Assembly (NCBI GenBank): GCA_044221445.1
Contig: JBGAPF010000021.1
Span: forward strand, 1-43,509
Reading direction: 5' to 3'
Origin: JBDHTS01 sp044221445
Lineage (GTDB): Bacteria > Pseudomonadota > Alphaproteobacteria > Micavibrionales > Micavibrionaceae
Length of the DNA: 43,509 nucleotides
Below, one piece after another: positions 32,420-40,427 of the stretch. A program made the position numbers and the translations under genes. The notes under the pieces are model-generated. The model saw only the letters and a list, made by a program, of their open reading frames with translations. It was not told where the DNA came from and did no database searches. The number at the start of each line of letters is the position of its first letter. Position 1 is the first letter of the stretch.

Positions 32420-32914
32420 TTAGCCTCCCACGCCGGTGACAGGAGCATAATGAATTTCCACCGTTCTGGTCGTACCATCGATCTTCAGATCGGCACGGAC
32501 GCCCAACTGCAGACCGATGCTGCGCAGAACTTCGACGACGGGGGTATTTTCAACATTGATGGCGACGACCGCGGGAACTGGCGGTGGCGACCCCACGACC
32601 TGGAAACTATAGCCGGCGCGGCTGGCCAGCTTGCTGGCAATCGGCTCGACCGGCCCAGTCCACGATACCGTAATAGCGCGCTCGAGTTCGGCAGGAGCGT
32701 CGACGATAGGAGCGACAGCGACGCCGGGGGAGCGGGATTGTTCGACCGCCGCCAGCGTTTCCAAGGCAGTGGATGCCCGGTCTGCAGCTTGCGCCATCAT
32801 CAGAGACACTCTGTCCGGAGAGGCGGCGATCTGAGGATCGCCTTTGAGAGGGGCGCATGCGGCGGCCAGGGCCACAACCGCTAAAAGACTGGCCTGAAAG
32901 GTTGTACGAGGCAT
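32420..32914 (-). CDS. dotD: DotD/TraH-family lipoprotein
   Basis: 164 residues from MPRTTFQASLLAVVALAAAC; the lipobox puts the lipidated Cys at 20, so it is an outer-membrane lipoprotein. The C-terminal secretin N0-like domain is recognisable (ITVSWTGPVEPIASKLASRAGY, IGLQLGVRADLKIDGTTRTVEI), as in DotD. DotD helps target DotH to the outer membrane. An open frame upstream to 33007 adds 31 residues before the lipobox and is not used. It is followed at 6 bases by dotC. Confidence 0.9.
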   Translation of the reverse strand: MPRTTFQASLLAVVALAAACAPLKGDPQIAASPDRVSLMMAQAADRASTALETLAAVEQSRSPGVAVAPIVDAPAELERAITVSWTGPVEPIASKLASRAGYSFQVVGSPPPVPAVVAINVENTPVVEVLRSIGLQLGVRADLKIDGTTRTVEIHYAPVTGVGG

Positions 32915-33018
32915 CGTTGTCAGAACCTTTAAAAATGCAGCCGGGCCGTATCCCAAGGCTGGCAGAATGACATTTACCAAATTATCCTCCTCTTTCAAAG
33001 AGAACAATACACTTGTTT

Positions 33019-33053
33019 ATGCACAGTACGGCCTGCGACCACTTATGCACAGA
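33019..33053 (+). repeat. Two DnaA-box matches between the transglycosylase gene and dotD
   Basis: TTATGCACA occurs at 33019-33027 and 33045-33053 in the same orientation, 26 bases apart; each is followed by G. Both are full matches to the relaxed DnaA box TTATNCACA. They lie mostly in the short gap upstream of dotD. They may be a DnaA-binding regulatory site or chance. Confidence 0.35.
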
Positions 33054-33058
33054 AAGCA

Positions 33059-33478
33059 TCAGCGGTCCGCTGGCGCGAGCTGATACCGCGCAATCCGCTG
33101 AACGACCTTGCTTTTATAATTATGCCCGTTGACAGGCGTCCGCGAATGGTAATGCGCGATGGCCTGCGCAATGTTGCCGGTCTCGTCGAGATGCTGGCGC
33201 AGGATCCATGCCGCCACGCCGACATTGGTACAGGCGTCGTCACGCACCAGCCGCCGGGCGGTCGTGGCCGATACGCCCCAGCGCCGCGACAATTCGGGAA
33301 CCCATAACGTATTGATCTGCATAGGGCCGAGGTCGTAGCTGCCGTTCTTGTTGGCCACTTCCTGACCCAGACGCCCGGCCTCTATCTGGTAGATTCCCAT
33401 CAGTGCCGCAGGGGGCACTTCGTAGGTGTTGGCCGCGAGAAAAACGCAGGCCGCTATCATCCGCGCCGCCAGGATCAT
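33059..33478 (-). CDS. Lytic transglycosylase (SLT, VirB1/PilT-type)
   Basis: 139 residues: a short hydrophobic N-terminus (possible signal peptide, MILAARMIAACVFLAANTYE), then the SLT fold. LMGIYQIEAGRLG carries catalytic Glu33, NGSYDLGPMQINTLWV is the conserved GLMQI-type motif and IAQAIAHYHS the third motif. Such small enzymes open peptidoglycan for assembly of secretion machines and pili. Its place between an unknown gene and dotD supports that role. Confidence 0.9.
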   Translation of the reverse strand: MILAARMIAACVFLAANTYEVPPAALMGIYQIEAGRLGQEVANKNGSYDLGPMQINTLWVPELSRRWGVSATTARRLVRDDACTNVGVAAWILRQHLDETGNIAQAIAHYHSRTPVNGHNYKSKVVQRIARYQLAPADR

Positions 33479-33536
33479 GCAGTCATCATCGCCTTAAAAG
33501 CTATCACTGTCATTTTCGGTAATGGACAGAATATCA

Positions 33537-34517
33537 TCACCACGCCCCGCTGTCACTTTTTTCGGAGGAGGCCGCCTTTTTCTGGCCGGGCTTGAAAAAA
33601 GCCATCGGGTTTTGCGGCGCGGCAGGGGCTTTTTCAGGAATGGGTGTCGCGGGTTCGGCAGGCTTGTCTTTGACAGCCGAAACCGGCGCAGCGCTTTCAC
33701 CTGTCGTGTCTCCGAGAGGCGGTTTTCCGGTGCGTGTGTTGGCAAGACCGGCGGCCATAATCTCCAGCATTGCGGCGCGTTCGTCGAACAAAGTCCAGAG
33801 CGGATCGAGCGAGGGCGGCTCCCCTGGGCGCTCGGTTTCGTCGGAAGACTGTATCCGTGCCTTTTCCGATTTGTGGCATTCGACATAAACCATGGCAAGA
33901 CCCTTGAGAAGGCCGAGCTGCAGTCTGCGGATCAGACGTCCTTCCGGCAGGGCGGGGAACATTGTGGCGCACATCGCCTCGGTCCGCTCTAGAAGGCGAT
34001 CGCTGACTTCGCGTGCCAGTTTCCGGTCCGGACGGCCAAACGAATAAGCACTGATTTCCGTTACAACAGGCACCAGCGCCTGTATGTATTGCATCGTCAC
34101 CTGATCCTCGTCGGCAGGGCCGCTGCCCGGCTCAAGGTTTTCGATCCGCATGGCGGTTTCGGCGGCGGGCAGAAACCTGTCTGAAAACGTCAGAACCGCT
34201 TCAAGCGCGGGCAGCATCCGCCGGATATCGCCTTCCCCCGGTGTCTGACCAGATTGGCGGAACATCGAAGCGACGAGATAGCTGGACAGGGACGCGAGCG
34301 CAAGGCGGACGGAGTCCGATTCCTCGTCCGTGCTTTTCAGACCGATATAATCTGCAAGGGCGACGCCCAGCTGGACAGACCGGTTGACCAGTTCAGCCAT
34401 GGTCGCCGCAACTTTTCCTGGCGATTCAGCGTTCACAGGCGAGGCGGTGATAGCGGCCATCAGCGGACCGCCAAAGCTTTCGACCATTTTGGCCTTGAAA
34501 AAAGGGCGCTGGGTCAT
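33537..34517 (-). CDS. Unknown cytosolic protein in the type IVB cluster
   Basis: 326 residues from MTQRPFFKAKMVES. Residues 1-235 are predicted helical (MAELVNRSVQLGVALADYIG, LASLSSYLVASMFR, RLIRRLQLGLLKGLAMVYVECHKSE). A Pro/Ala/Lys-rich disordered tail follows, ending FFKPGQKKAASSEKSDSGAW. There is no signal peptide or membrane helix. It is on the same strand as and between the DsbC-like gene and the transglycosylase, so it probably belongs to the cluster, perhaps as a system-specific accessory factor. I do not recognise a family. Confidence 0.65.
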   Translation of the reverse strand: MTQRPFFKAKMVESFGGPLMAAITASPVNAESPGKVAATMAELVNRSVQLGVALADYIGLKSTDEESDSVRLALASLSSYLVASMFRQSGQTPGEGDIRRMLPALEAVLTFSDRFLPAAETAMRIENLEPGSGPADEDQVTMQYIQALVPVVTEISAYSFGRPDRKLAREVSDRLLERTEAMCATMFPALPEGRLIRRLQLGLLKGLAMVYVECHKSEKARIQSSDETERPGEPPSLDPLWTLFDERAAMLEIMAAGLANTRTGKPPLGDTTGESAAPVSAVKDKPAEPATPIPEKAPAAPQNPMAFFKPGQKKAASSEKSDSGAW

Positions 34518-34609
34518 CGCGGAACAGGATATCCTCTTAATAAAACAACATTCCTGACTGCCTGTATATCAGGCTCGGCGGGTTATGTCATCTTTATCGT
34601 GAACTGTGC

Positions 34610-35464
34610 CTATTTCGCCGCCCCGAGATCGCCAATAAGGCCCGGAATATCCTTTGCCAGGCCCTGCATCAGCTTTACCTGGCCGGTTTTGGACCGGTAC
34701 ACGGTTGTAGGCGTGGCCGTCAGCTTCCAGGACTGCATGATCGCCAGGTTCTTCTGTACCCCCTGCTCGTTGATATCCGGAGAGACGGGCAAGGCCTTCT
34801 CATCGCCGTCGAGATGTTTGAAAAACAGTTCCTGGGGATTTGGGGCGGCCAGCAGAAAGGCGGCCTGAGCCATCGTTTCAGGACGGAATCCGACAGGCAC
34901 GATACGAACCTGAACAAGACTATTGCTGATATAATTGGCCCGCAATTCGCCCAGCAGCTTTTTGCAGTACGGGCATTGCGGATCGATCAGCATGTATATA
35001 TAGGGAGCGTTTTTGCTGCCAAGCGGGATCCAGTTGCTGGATTCAAGATCGCTGTATAATTGTTCGGATGGCGTTTTAAACGCCTTGTCGACGGGCGCTT
35101 TGCCAGGCGCATCGGCTCCCGGTTTCAAGCCTCCCGCTAATGAATCGAGCACTTCCGATCCGCTTTCCTTCTGCAGTTTCTGCACCTGGCGCAGGGTAAT
35201 GACCTTGCCATCCTTATCGAACTGGAGGCCGAGCACGAAGGATTCCTGGTCGGGCGTCACATAAAAATACTGTTCCTGGCCGTTCTGTATGGCAATCCAG
35301 CCGTCGAGGCCCCCGTCGCGGCCCAGGTAACGCAGCTGGGCGCCTTGGCTGGCAAGATTCTGAAGAGGAGCCGGTAAGGGCGGGTCTTTATCCTGTGCGG
35401 CTGCCGGAAGAGCCGCGCAGGTGGCAATGAAAGCGGCGAGAAAAAGCAGGAAGCGTATGCGCAT
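34610..35464 (-). CDS. DsbC/DsbG-like thiol-disulfide isomerase
   Basis: 284 residues from MRIRFLLFLAAFIATCAALPAAAQ, a clear signal peptide. The N-terminal part resembles the DsbC dimerisation region (GWIAIQNGQEQYFYVTPDQ) and the thioredoxin fold carries CPYC at 164-167 (IDPQCPYCKKLLGEL), followed by a cis-Pro region TATPTTVY. It should isomerise or oxidise disulfides of exported proteins in the periplasm. Heading the leftward cluster, it may serve type IVB components (the TcpQ-like protein and others). An open frame upstream to 35569 was not used because it lacks a signal peptide start. Confidence 0.88.
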   Translation of the reverse strand: MRIRFLLFLAAFIATCAALPAAAQDKDPPLPAPLQNLASQGAQLRYLGRDGGLDGWIAIQNGQEQYFYVTPDQESFVLGLQFDKDGKVITLRQVQKLQKESGSEVLDSLAGGLKPGADAPGKAPVDKAFKTPSEQLYSDLESSNWIPLGSKNAPYIYMLIDPQCPYCKKLLGELRANYISNSLVQVRIVPVGFRPETMAQAAFLLAAPNPQELFFKHLDGDEKALPVSPDINEQGVQKNLAIMQSWKLTATPTTVYRSKTGQVKLMQGLAKDIPGLIGDLGAAK

Positions 35465-35599
35465 GCTCAAAAAACCCTTTCGTAACGATGACGATGCGTG
35501 GAAATCAACCACGACGGATGTAAATAAATACGTATATATTTTTTTACCCGCCGTCATGCTAAATAACACTCAGGCCTTTGCTGACAAGGAGACGCAGAC

Positions 35600-36163
35600 A
35601 TGGAATTCCTGATCGTTCTGGGCGTGATCGCCGCCGCCATCCTGTTCGTTGTCATTCTGTACAACCGGCTTGTGGCGCTGCGGCAGACGCGTAAAAACGC
35701 GTTTTCCGACATCGACGTGCAATTAAAGCAGCGCTTCGACCTTATTCCCAACCTGGTCGACTCTGTCAAAGCCTATGCCGCGCATGAAAAAAGCGTGTTC
35801 GAAAACGTGACGACCGCAAGGGCTCAGGTCGGCGGGACCCAGGGATCAGGACCTGAGCGCTTGGCGGCGGAGACAATGCTGGGCGGCGCGCTTGGCCGTC
35901 TGTTGGCCGTTGCCGAAAATTATCCGGCACTGCAGGCCGACCAGAATTTTCGCCAGCTGATGGCCGAACTGTCCGATATCGAGAACAAGATCGCCGCCGC
36001 CCGCCGTTTCTTCAACAGCGCGACATCCGAATTCAACACGACCGTTCAGCAGTTCCCGTCCAATATCATCGCCCGTACCTTTGGATTTCATGAAGAACCC
36101 TTCTTCGAAGTGGACGAGGCCGAAAAGCAGGCGATCAAAGCGGCGCCGAAAGTCGCTTTCTGA
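35600..36163 (+). CDS. lemA: LemA family protein
   Basis: 187 residues with AAGGAG 10 bases before the ATG. There is one N-terminal membrane helix (residues 2-20, FLIVLGVIAAAILFVVILYN), then the conserved VALRQTRKNAFSDIDVQLKQRFDLIPNLV and VKAYAAHEKSVFENVTTARAQV, the LemA hallmark. The four-helix domain is thought to face the periplasm. It is paired with an M48 protease gene whose ATG overlaps its stop by one base; lemA-htpX-type pairs are common. The function is poorly known. Confidence 0.95.
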   Translation: MEFLIVLGVIAAAILFVVILYNRLVALRQTRKNAFSDIDVQLKQRFDLIPNLVDSVKAYAAHEKSVFENVTTARAQVGGTQGSGPERLAAETMLGGALGRLLAVAENYPALQADQNFRQLMAELSDIENKIAAARRFFNSATSEFNTTVQQFPSNIIARTFGFHEEPFFEVDEAEKQAIKAAPKVAF

Positions 36164-37167
36164 TGATCCGGTCTGCGGGCCTTCAAACTTATATCTGGAA
36201 CAATAACCTGCGCTGCGTCCTGCTGCTGGCGGTATATCCTGTCCTGATGCTGGGGCTGGTGTGGGCGTGTGGGGCTGCCATCGGGTTGTTCTATGGCGGC
36301 GGGTATGGACGGCCCCACTGGCCGATGGCCCAGGCTTTCGGTAACCGCATCGTGCTGGAATACTGGCCTATGGTACTTACCGCCGTCGCGGTCTGGTTTA
36401 TCGTCGCATATTTTTTCAATACCAGGATGATGCGCATGCTGTCCCATGCGCGTCCTGTGGCGCGGCAGGACGAACCGGAACTGTATAACCTTCTTGAAAA
36501 CCTGTGCATATCGCGTGGACTGACGATGCCGCGGCTGGAAATCGTCGAGACGGATGCGCTGAACGCCTATGCCAGCGGTATTGACGAGAAATCATACAGC
36601 ATAACCGTCACGCGCGGGCTGATGCAGAAATTGCAGAGGGACGAGCTGGAAGCCGTGCTGGGACATGAGCTGACCCACATCATCAACCGGGACGTACGCC
36701 TGCTCGTCGTCTCGGTGATCTTCACAGGCATGCTCGGTTTCGCGGCGCAGCTGGTATGGAGCAGCATGCGTTATGGACTGTTGTCCGGGCGCGCACGCGA
36801 CCGGAACCGGGGCAATGCCGTTTTGGCCGTGATGGCGATAGGAACGATTTTATGGATCGGATACATGGCCACGGTGTTCACGCGTTTCGCGCTGTCGCGC
36901 CGCCGGGAATATATGGCCGATGCCGGATCGGTTGAACTGACCCGTAATCCCGAGGCCATGATACGTGCGTTGCAACGGCTCCAGGGGCATGACCGCATCC
37001 CTGGCGTTCCCGAGGATGTCGCGCTGATGTGCACGACGAACAGCAGCAAATTCATGGGGCTGTTTGCCACCCATCCGCCGCTCGAAGACCGGATTCGAGC
37101 GATCGCGGCGCTGACCGGCACGCCGATTCCGGCCGAAACCCCGGCTTTCCGCAATCCGTGGGCCTGA
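36163..37167 (+). CDS. M48 family metalloprotease (HtpX-like)
   Basis: 334 residues. Two N-terminal membrane helices (about 18-45 and 68-86), then the protease domain with HELTH at 168-172 (zinc His and catalytic Glu), a further hydrophobic segment, and Glu249 in RREYMADAGS as third zinc ligand. The end FATHPPLEDRIRAI is the usual HtpX C-terminal motif. It is an inner-membrane zinc protease, active site in the cytoplasm, that degrades misfolded membrane proteins. It is coupled to lemA. Confidence 0.93.
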   Translation: MIRSAGLQTYIWNNNLRCVLLLAVYPVLMLGLVWACGAAIGLFYGGGYGRPHWPMAQAFGNRIVLEYWPMVLTAVAVWFIVAYFFNTRMMRMLSHARPVARQDEPELYNLLENLCISRGLTMPRLEIVETDALNAYASGIDEKSYSITVTRGLMQKLQRDELEAVLGHELTHIINRDVRLLVVSVIFTGMLGFAAQLVWSSMRYGLLSGRARDRNRGNAVLAVMAIGTILWIGYMATVFTRFALSRRREYMADAGSVELTRNPEAMIRALQRLQGHDRIPGVPEDVALMCTTNSSKFMGLFATHPPLEDRIRAIAALTGTPIPAETPAFRNPWA

Positions 37168-37186
37168 AAAATAGTTCCGATTATCG

Positions 37187-37215
37187 TTGGAAGCTTGTGG
37201 ATATCGCACTATAAT
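37187..37215 (+). promoter_or_regulatory. Candidate promoter of the BI-1 family gene
   Basis: TTGGAA (37187-37192) and TATAAT (37210-37215) are spaced by 17 bases, ending 48 bases before the ATG at 37264. This is a close match to a housekeeping sigma promoter. Confidence 0.55.
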
Positions 37216-37263
37216 ATTAATGAAGGCTTCAAGCCTGATGTTTTCCATGAAAGGACGACCACA

Positions 37264-37962
37264 ATGCAACCCGATAGAATGCAGCCCACTGTCCAGTCCC
37301 GCGCCACGAGTTATGACGTCGGCCTGCGGGCGCATATGCAGCAGATTTATAACCGCATGATTGCGGGCGTACTGGTAACCGCGCTGGTCGCCTATGGCGT
37401 ATCCGCGTCGCCTGACCTGATGCGCTTCTTCCTGAGTGGACCGCAGATGTACGTTGTGATGTTCGCACCGCTGGCCGTGCTGTGGTTCGGCTTTCGACCG
37501 ACGATGCCGGCTTCAAAACTGGCGCTGTCGTTTTTCGCCATCGCCGTGCTGTACGGAATCAGTTTTTCCGCCATAGCCTATGCTTTTACGGGCGAAAGCA
37601 TCGCGCGCGCCTTCTTCATCACGGTCGCAATGTTCGCGGGCCTCAGCGTGTTCGGCTACACGTCGAAGAAAAACCTGGACGGTTTAGGCTCTTTTACCAT
37701 CATGGGCATATGGGGCGTGTTCATTCTGTCTATCATCAACCTGTTCGTCGGTTCTTCGCTGATGCAGAACGTGATCTGCGGCGTCAGCATTATCGCCTTT
37801 GCAGGTCTTACAGCCTGGCAGACGCAGGCTATGAAGCAGATGTATAACGCCGGGTACGGCACGGAAACCAACAGCCGCACGGCATGGTTTTCGGCGCTGA
37901 ACCTATATATCGCGTTCATCGCTTTGTTTCAGAACATCCTGCGCTTTACCAGCAACCGCTGA
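37264..37962 (+). CDS. Bax inhibitor-1 (YccA/YbhL) family membrane protein
   Basis: 232 residues from MQPDRMQPTVQSRATSYDVG, with GAAAGGACG upstream. About seven membrane helices start near residue 32. The family marks are MIAGVLVTALVAYGVS, ITVAMFAGLSVFGYTSKKNL and the end FSALNLYIAFIALFQNILRF. Relatives are pH-sensitive calcium leak channels or FtsH modulators. It has its own promoter and terminator, so it is likely monocistronic. Confidence 0.95.
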   Translation: MQPDRMQPTVQSRATSYDVGLRAHMQQIYNRMIAGVLVTALVAYGVSASPDLMRFFLSGPQMYVVMFAPLAVLWFGFRPTMPASKLALSFFAIAVLYGISFSAIAYAFTGESIARAFFITVAMFAGLSVFGYTSKKNLDGLGSFTIMGIWGVFILSIINLFVGSSLMQNVICGVSIIAFAGLTAWQTQAMKQMYNAGYGTETNSRTAWFSALNLYIAFIALFQNILRFTSNR

Positions 37963-37980
37963 TACAACGCACTGGACTTC

Positions 37981-38009
37981 AAAAAGGCCCGCTCAAAGCG
38001 GGCCTTTTT
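37981..38009 (+). terminator. Intrinsic terminator after BI-1 gene
   Basis: AAAAAGGCCCGC (37981-37992) pairs with GCGGGCCTTTTT (37998-38009), loop TCAAA. A GC-rich stem and T-run 18 bases after the stop codon make this a strong terminator. Confidence 0.93.
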
Positions 38010-38080
38010 GCTGAGAGTTCGTTTAACGATAAAAACATACGCTTGTCTGAAATTCTGCTCCGGCTTTCGCGCATTCCCGT

Positions 38081-38104
38081 TTGTACCTAAACTGCTTCGT
38101 ACAA
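38081..38104. promoter_or_regulatory. Short inverted repeat upstream of the sigma54 activator
   Basis: TTGTAC (38081-38086) / GTACAA (38099-38104), spacer 12 bases, ending 22 bases before the start codon at 38127. It may be an operator; no protein can be assigned. Confidence 0.3.
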
Positions 38105-38126
38105 GTGGGTGGCCTTAGGAGTTTTT

Positions 38127-39578
38127 ATGTTTGCCCGAACCAAACGTATCGTGCTGGCCGAAACGTCTGCCTCCCTAGCCGGAGAATATGAAGCGGCATT
38201 GGTGAAAACGCGGCAGCGGATCGAAATCACAGGCACCGCTTCGGCCACGCTCGACCTTTGTCGTCACGACCCGCCGCCCGATCTCCTGATCCTCGACCTT
38301 GGACCCGAGTGCCTGAACGTCATGCAGGATCTAAAGAGCGAGGGACGCTTACCTGCTACTATCGTCATGACAGGTAACGCCTCTGTGAACATGGCTGTGA
38401 AAGCGATGCAGATAGGCGCGAGCGATTTCCTGATCAAGCCGTTCAGCCCCGAACGGCTGGTCAGCGCGGCGCTGACCGAATTAAGACGCGAACAGATCGA
38501 GACGATGCCCGCCGATGTCGCGGGCATGCAGCCGGAAGCGCAGACATCCACGCAGCCGCCTGTCCCCGCCACCGGAGCAGGGTTCATCGGCACCTCGCCT
38601 GCGATGCAGCAGGTGTATGAGCAGATTGAACATGCGGCGAAAAGCCAGGCGACCGTATTCATCACCGGCGAATCCGGCACGGGAAAAGAATTGTGCGCAG
38701 AGGCGATCCATCGCCTAAGCGTTCGTGCCGCCAAGGCGTTCATTCCGATCAACTGTGCCGCCATCCCGCGCGACCTGATGGAATCAGAACTGTTCGGACA
38801 TATCAAGGGCGCGTTTACCGGTGCGATCGCAGACCGCGAAGGAGCGGCGAGCCTGAGCAATGGCGGCACGCTGTTCCTCGACGAGATTGCGGAAATGACC
38901 ATGGAGATGCAAACGAAGCTGCTGCGCTTCCTCCAGGATTTCACCTTTATGAAGGTAGGCGGCAGCAGGTTGGAGAAAACCGATACGCGCATCGTTTGCG
39001 CCACCAATCGTGATCCCCTGGCCGAAGTGCGCGCCGGAAGGTTCCGGGAAGATCTTTTTTACCGGCTGCATGTCGTGCCGATCTTCATGCCGCCGTTGCG
39101 TCTGCGCGGCACAGATGTGATCGATTTATGCGTCGGCCTTCTGAAGCGTTATGCGGCGCAGGAGAATAAAAGGTTTGAGGGATTTACCGCCGATGCCGAA
39201 CAGGCATTGCTGCGCTATCCTTGGCCCGGAAATATCCGCCAGTTGCAGAACGTGATCCGCCATGTGGTGGTAATGAACGAAGGCGGATTCATCACGGCGC
39301 GCATGCTGCCTTCCGCTCTGCTGCATATGGATGCCGTGTTGTCCGGCGGCCAAGTCGCCAATGAAGCCGTCCGCAGTGCAGGCCGGTCCGTGATCCGCCG
39401 GCTGGCCGATGTGGAGCGTGAGGCCATTGAGCAGGCCATCGCCCTTTATGGCGGCAATATTGCCCGCGCCGCCACCGCGCTTGGCATTTCTCCTTCCACC
39501 ATCTATCGCAAGAAAGCGGGCTGGGAAGGCGGCCACTATGTAGACCATGCCCCTGTCCAGGCGGCGTCACGCCCCTGA
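38127..39578 (+). CDS. Sigma54-dependent response regulator (NtrC/FlbD-type)
   Basis: 483 residues from MFARTKRIVLAETS, with TTAGGAG upstream. The receiver (1-115) has Asp57, Thr82 and Lys104, but the acidic pair at its N-terminus is reduced to one Glu (AE at 11-12). The AAA+ domain has GESGTGKE (181-188) and GAFTGA (228-233), the sigma54-contacting loop, so it should activate RpoN promoters. A Fis-type helix-turn-helix ends it (AIALYGGNIARAATALGISPSTIYRK). No histidine kinase gene is adjacent. Flagellar or stress targets cannot be told apart. Confidence 0.94.
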   Translation: MFARTKRIVLAETSASLAGEYEAALVKTRQRIEITGTASATLDLCRHDPPPDLLILDLGPECLNVMQDLKSEGRLPATIVMTGNASVNMAVKAMQIGASDFLIKPFSPERLVSAALTELRREQIETMPADVAGMQPEAQTSTQPPVPATGAGFIGTSPAMQQVYEQIEHAAKSQATVFITGESGTGKELCAEAIHRLSVRAAKAFIPINCAAIPRDLMESELFGHIKGAFTGAIADREGAASLSNGGTLFLDEIAEMTMEMQTKLLRFLQDFTFMKVGGSRLEKTDTRIVCATNRDPLAEVRAGRFREDLFYRLHVVPIFMPPLRLRGTDVIDLCVGLLKRYAAQENKRFEGFTADAEQALLRYPWPGNIRQLQNVIRHVVVMNEGGFITARMLPSALLHMDAVLSGGQVANEAVRSAGRSVIRRLADVEREAIEQAIALYGGNIARAATALGISPSTIYRKKAGWEGGHYVDHAPVQAASRP

Positions 39579-39601
39579 CGGGCTCCGGTGTCAATTAACG
39601 C

Positions 39602-39630
39602 TTGAAATGCTGGCAATAACCGACTATTTT
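39602..39630 (+). promoter_or_regulatory. Candidate promoter of tRNA-Ala
   Basis: TTGAAA (39602-39607) and TATTTT (39625-39630) with a 17-base spacer, about 30 bases before the tRNA. The -35 word and spacing are the same as for tRNA-Ser in this window. Confidence 0.5.
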
Positions 39631-39661
39631 CCCCTTCGCCTGTTCCATTTACGGACATTAA

Positions 39662-39737
<76 letters not shown>

Positions 39738-39891
39738 TCTTTCCTGCCGTATGAATACATGCTTAAATTATTAAATCGCCTTTTTGGTGTGCGGCCTGCA
39801 TAAGGCGGGCGTCCGTATCTGACGTGTGGCGTCCTCTGAGGCCATGTGGTACAGTAAGGGTAAGTATGCGTGAGCCAGAGGCTTTAGAGGC

Positions 39892-40425
39892 ATGGACACC
39901 CCTTTCACCTCCTTGTCCCGAACCATCCCGCGTCACGCGGAATCCGCGGATGCGCGCCTGGATATCCGTCATGACGCAAAAGACGGCAACCGACGCAGAA
40001 AACAGGGGCGCCACCATCCGGCATTGCAAGGCGATAGCCATCAGGATATCACGACCGTATCCATCGCCGCGCTGTCAGCGTTCCTGAAGGAACTGTCTGC
40101 TGTACGGGGGCCGAAACCACAGGTTTCGGACGTACACCGGCAGGCGCAGCCGGAACTACCGCATATGCGCGCGCCAAATCTTGAGTCGGCGCGGGCCAAC
40201 AGCGCTTATCGCAGCGCCTCGCGTACGGCGCGTGAACCCCTGCTGGAGACACCCGCCGAAGATGCCCTGCCCGCCGATGATCGCGAAGCCATCGTGGTCA
40301 TTTTGGAGGACCTTCACACGCTGGCGGCGCGAAATGTGGAAAGCGTGACGATCCGCAGGGCAGGAACCTTCCTTGAAAGTATTCGGCAGGCCGTTGCCGA
40401 GGCGCTAGCCGCCGTGCCGGGCTGA
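39892..40425 (+). CDS. Unknown protein
   Basis: 177 residues from MDTPFTSLSRTIPRHAES. The first 110 residues are polar, rich in Arg, His and Gln, and probably disordered, with one possible helix TTVSIAALSAFLKELSAVRG. The C-terminal 55 residues (DREAIVVILEDLHTLAARNVESVTIRRAGTFLESIRQAVAEAL) form a likely compact helical unit. There is no signal peptide or known motif. It converges on the OmpR-like regulator with a 2-base gap. I do not recognise it. Confidence 0.5.
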   Translation: MDTPFTSLSRTIPRHAESADARLDIRHDAKDGNRRRKQGRHHPALQGDSHQDITTVSIAALSAFLKELSAVRGPKPQVSDVHRQAQPELPHMRAPNLESARANSAYRSASRTAREPLLETPAEDALPADDREAIVVILEDLHTLAARNVESVTIRRAGTFLESIRQAVAEALAAVPG

Positions 40426-40427
40426 AA

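Noticed and set aside
37196..37204. DnaA-box-like TGTGGATAT upstream of the BI-1 gene
   Set aside because: A single word with one mismatch, inside a likely promoter; chance occurrence is probable.
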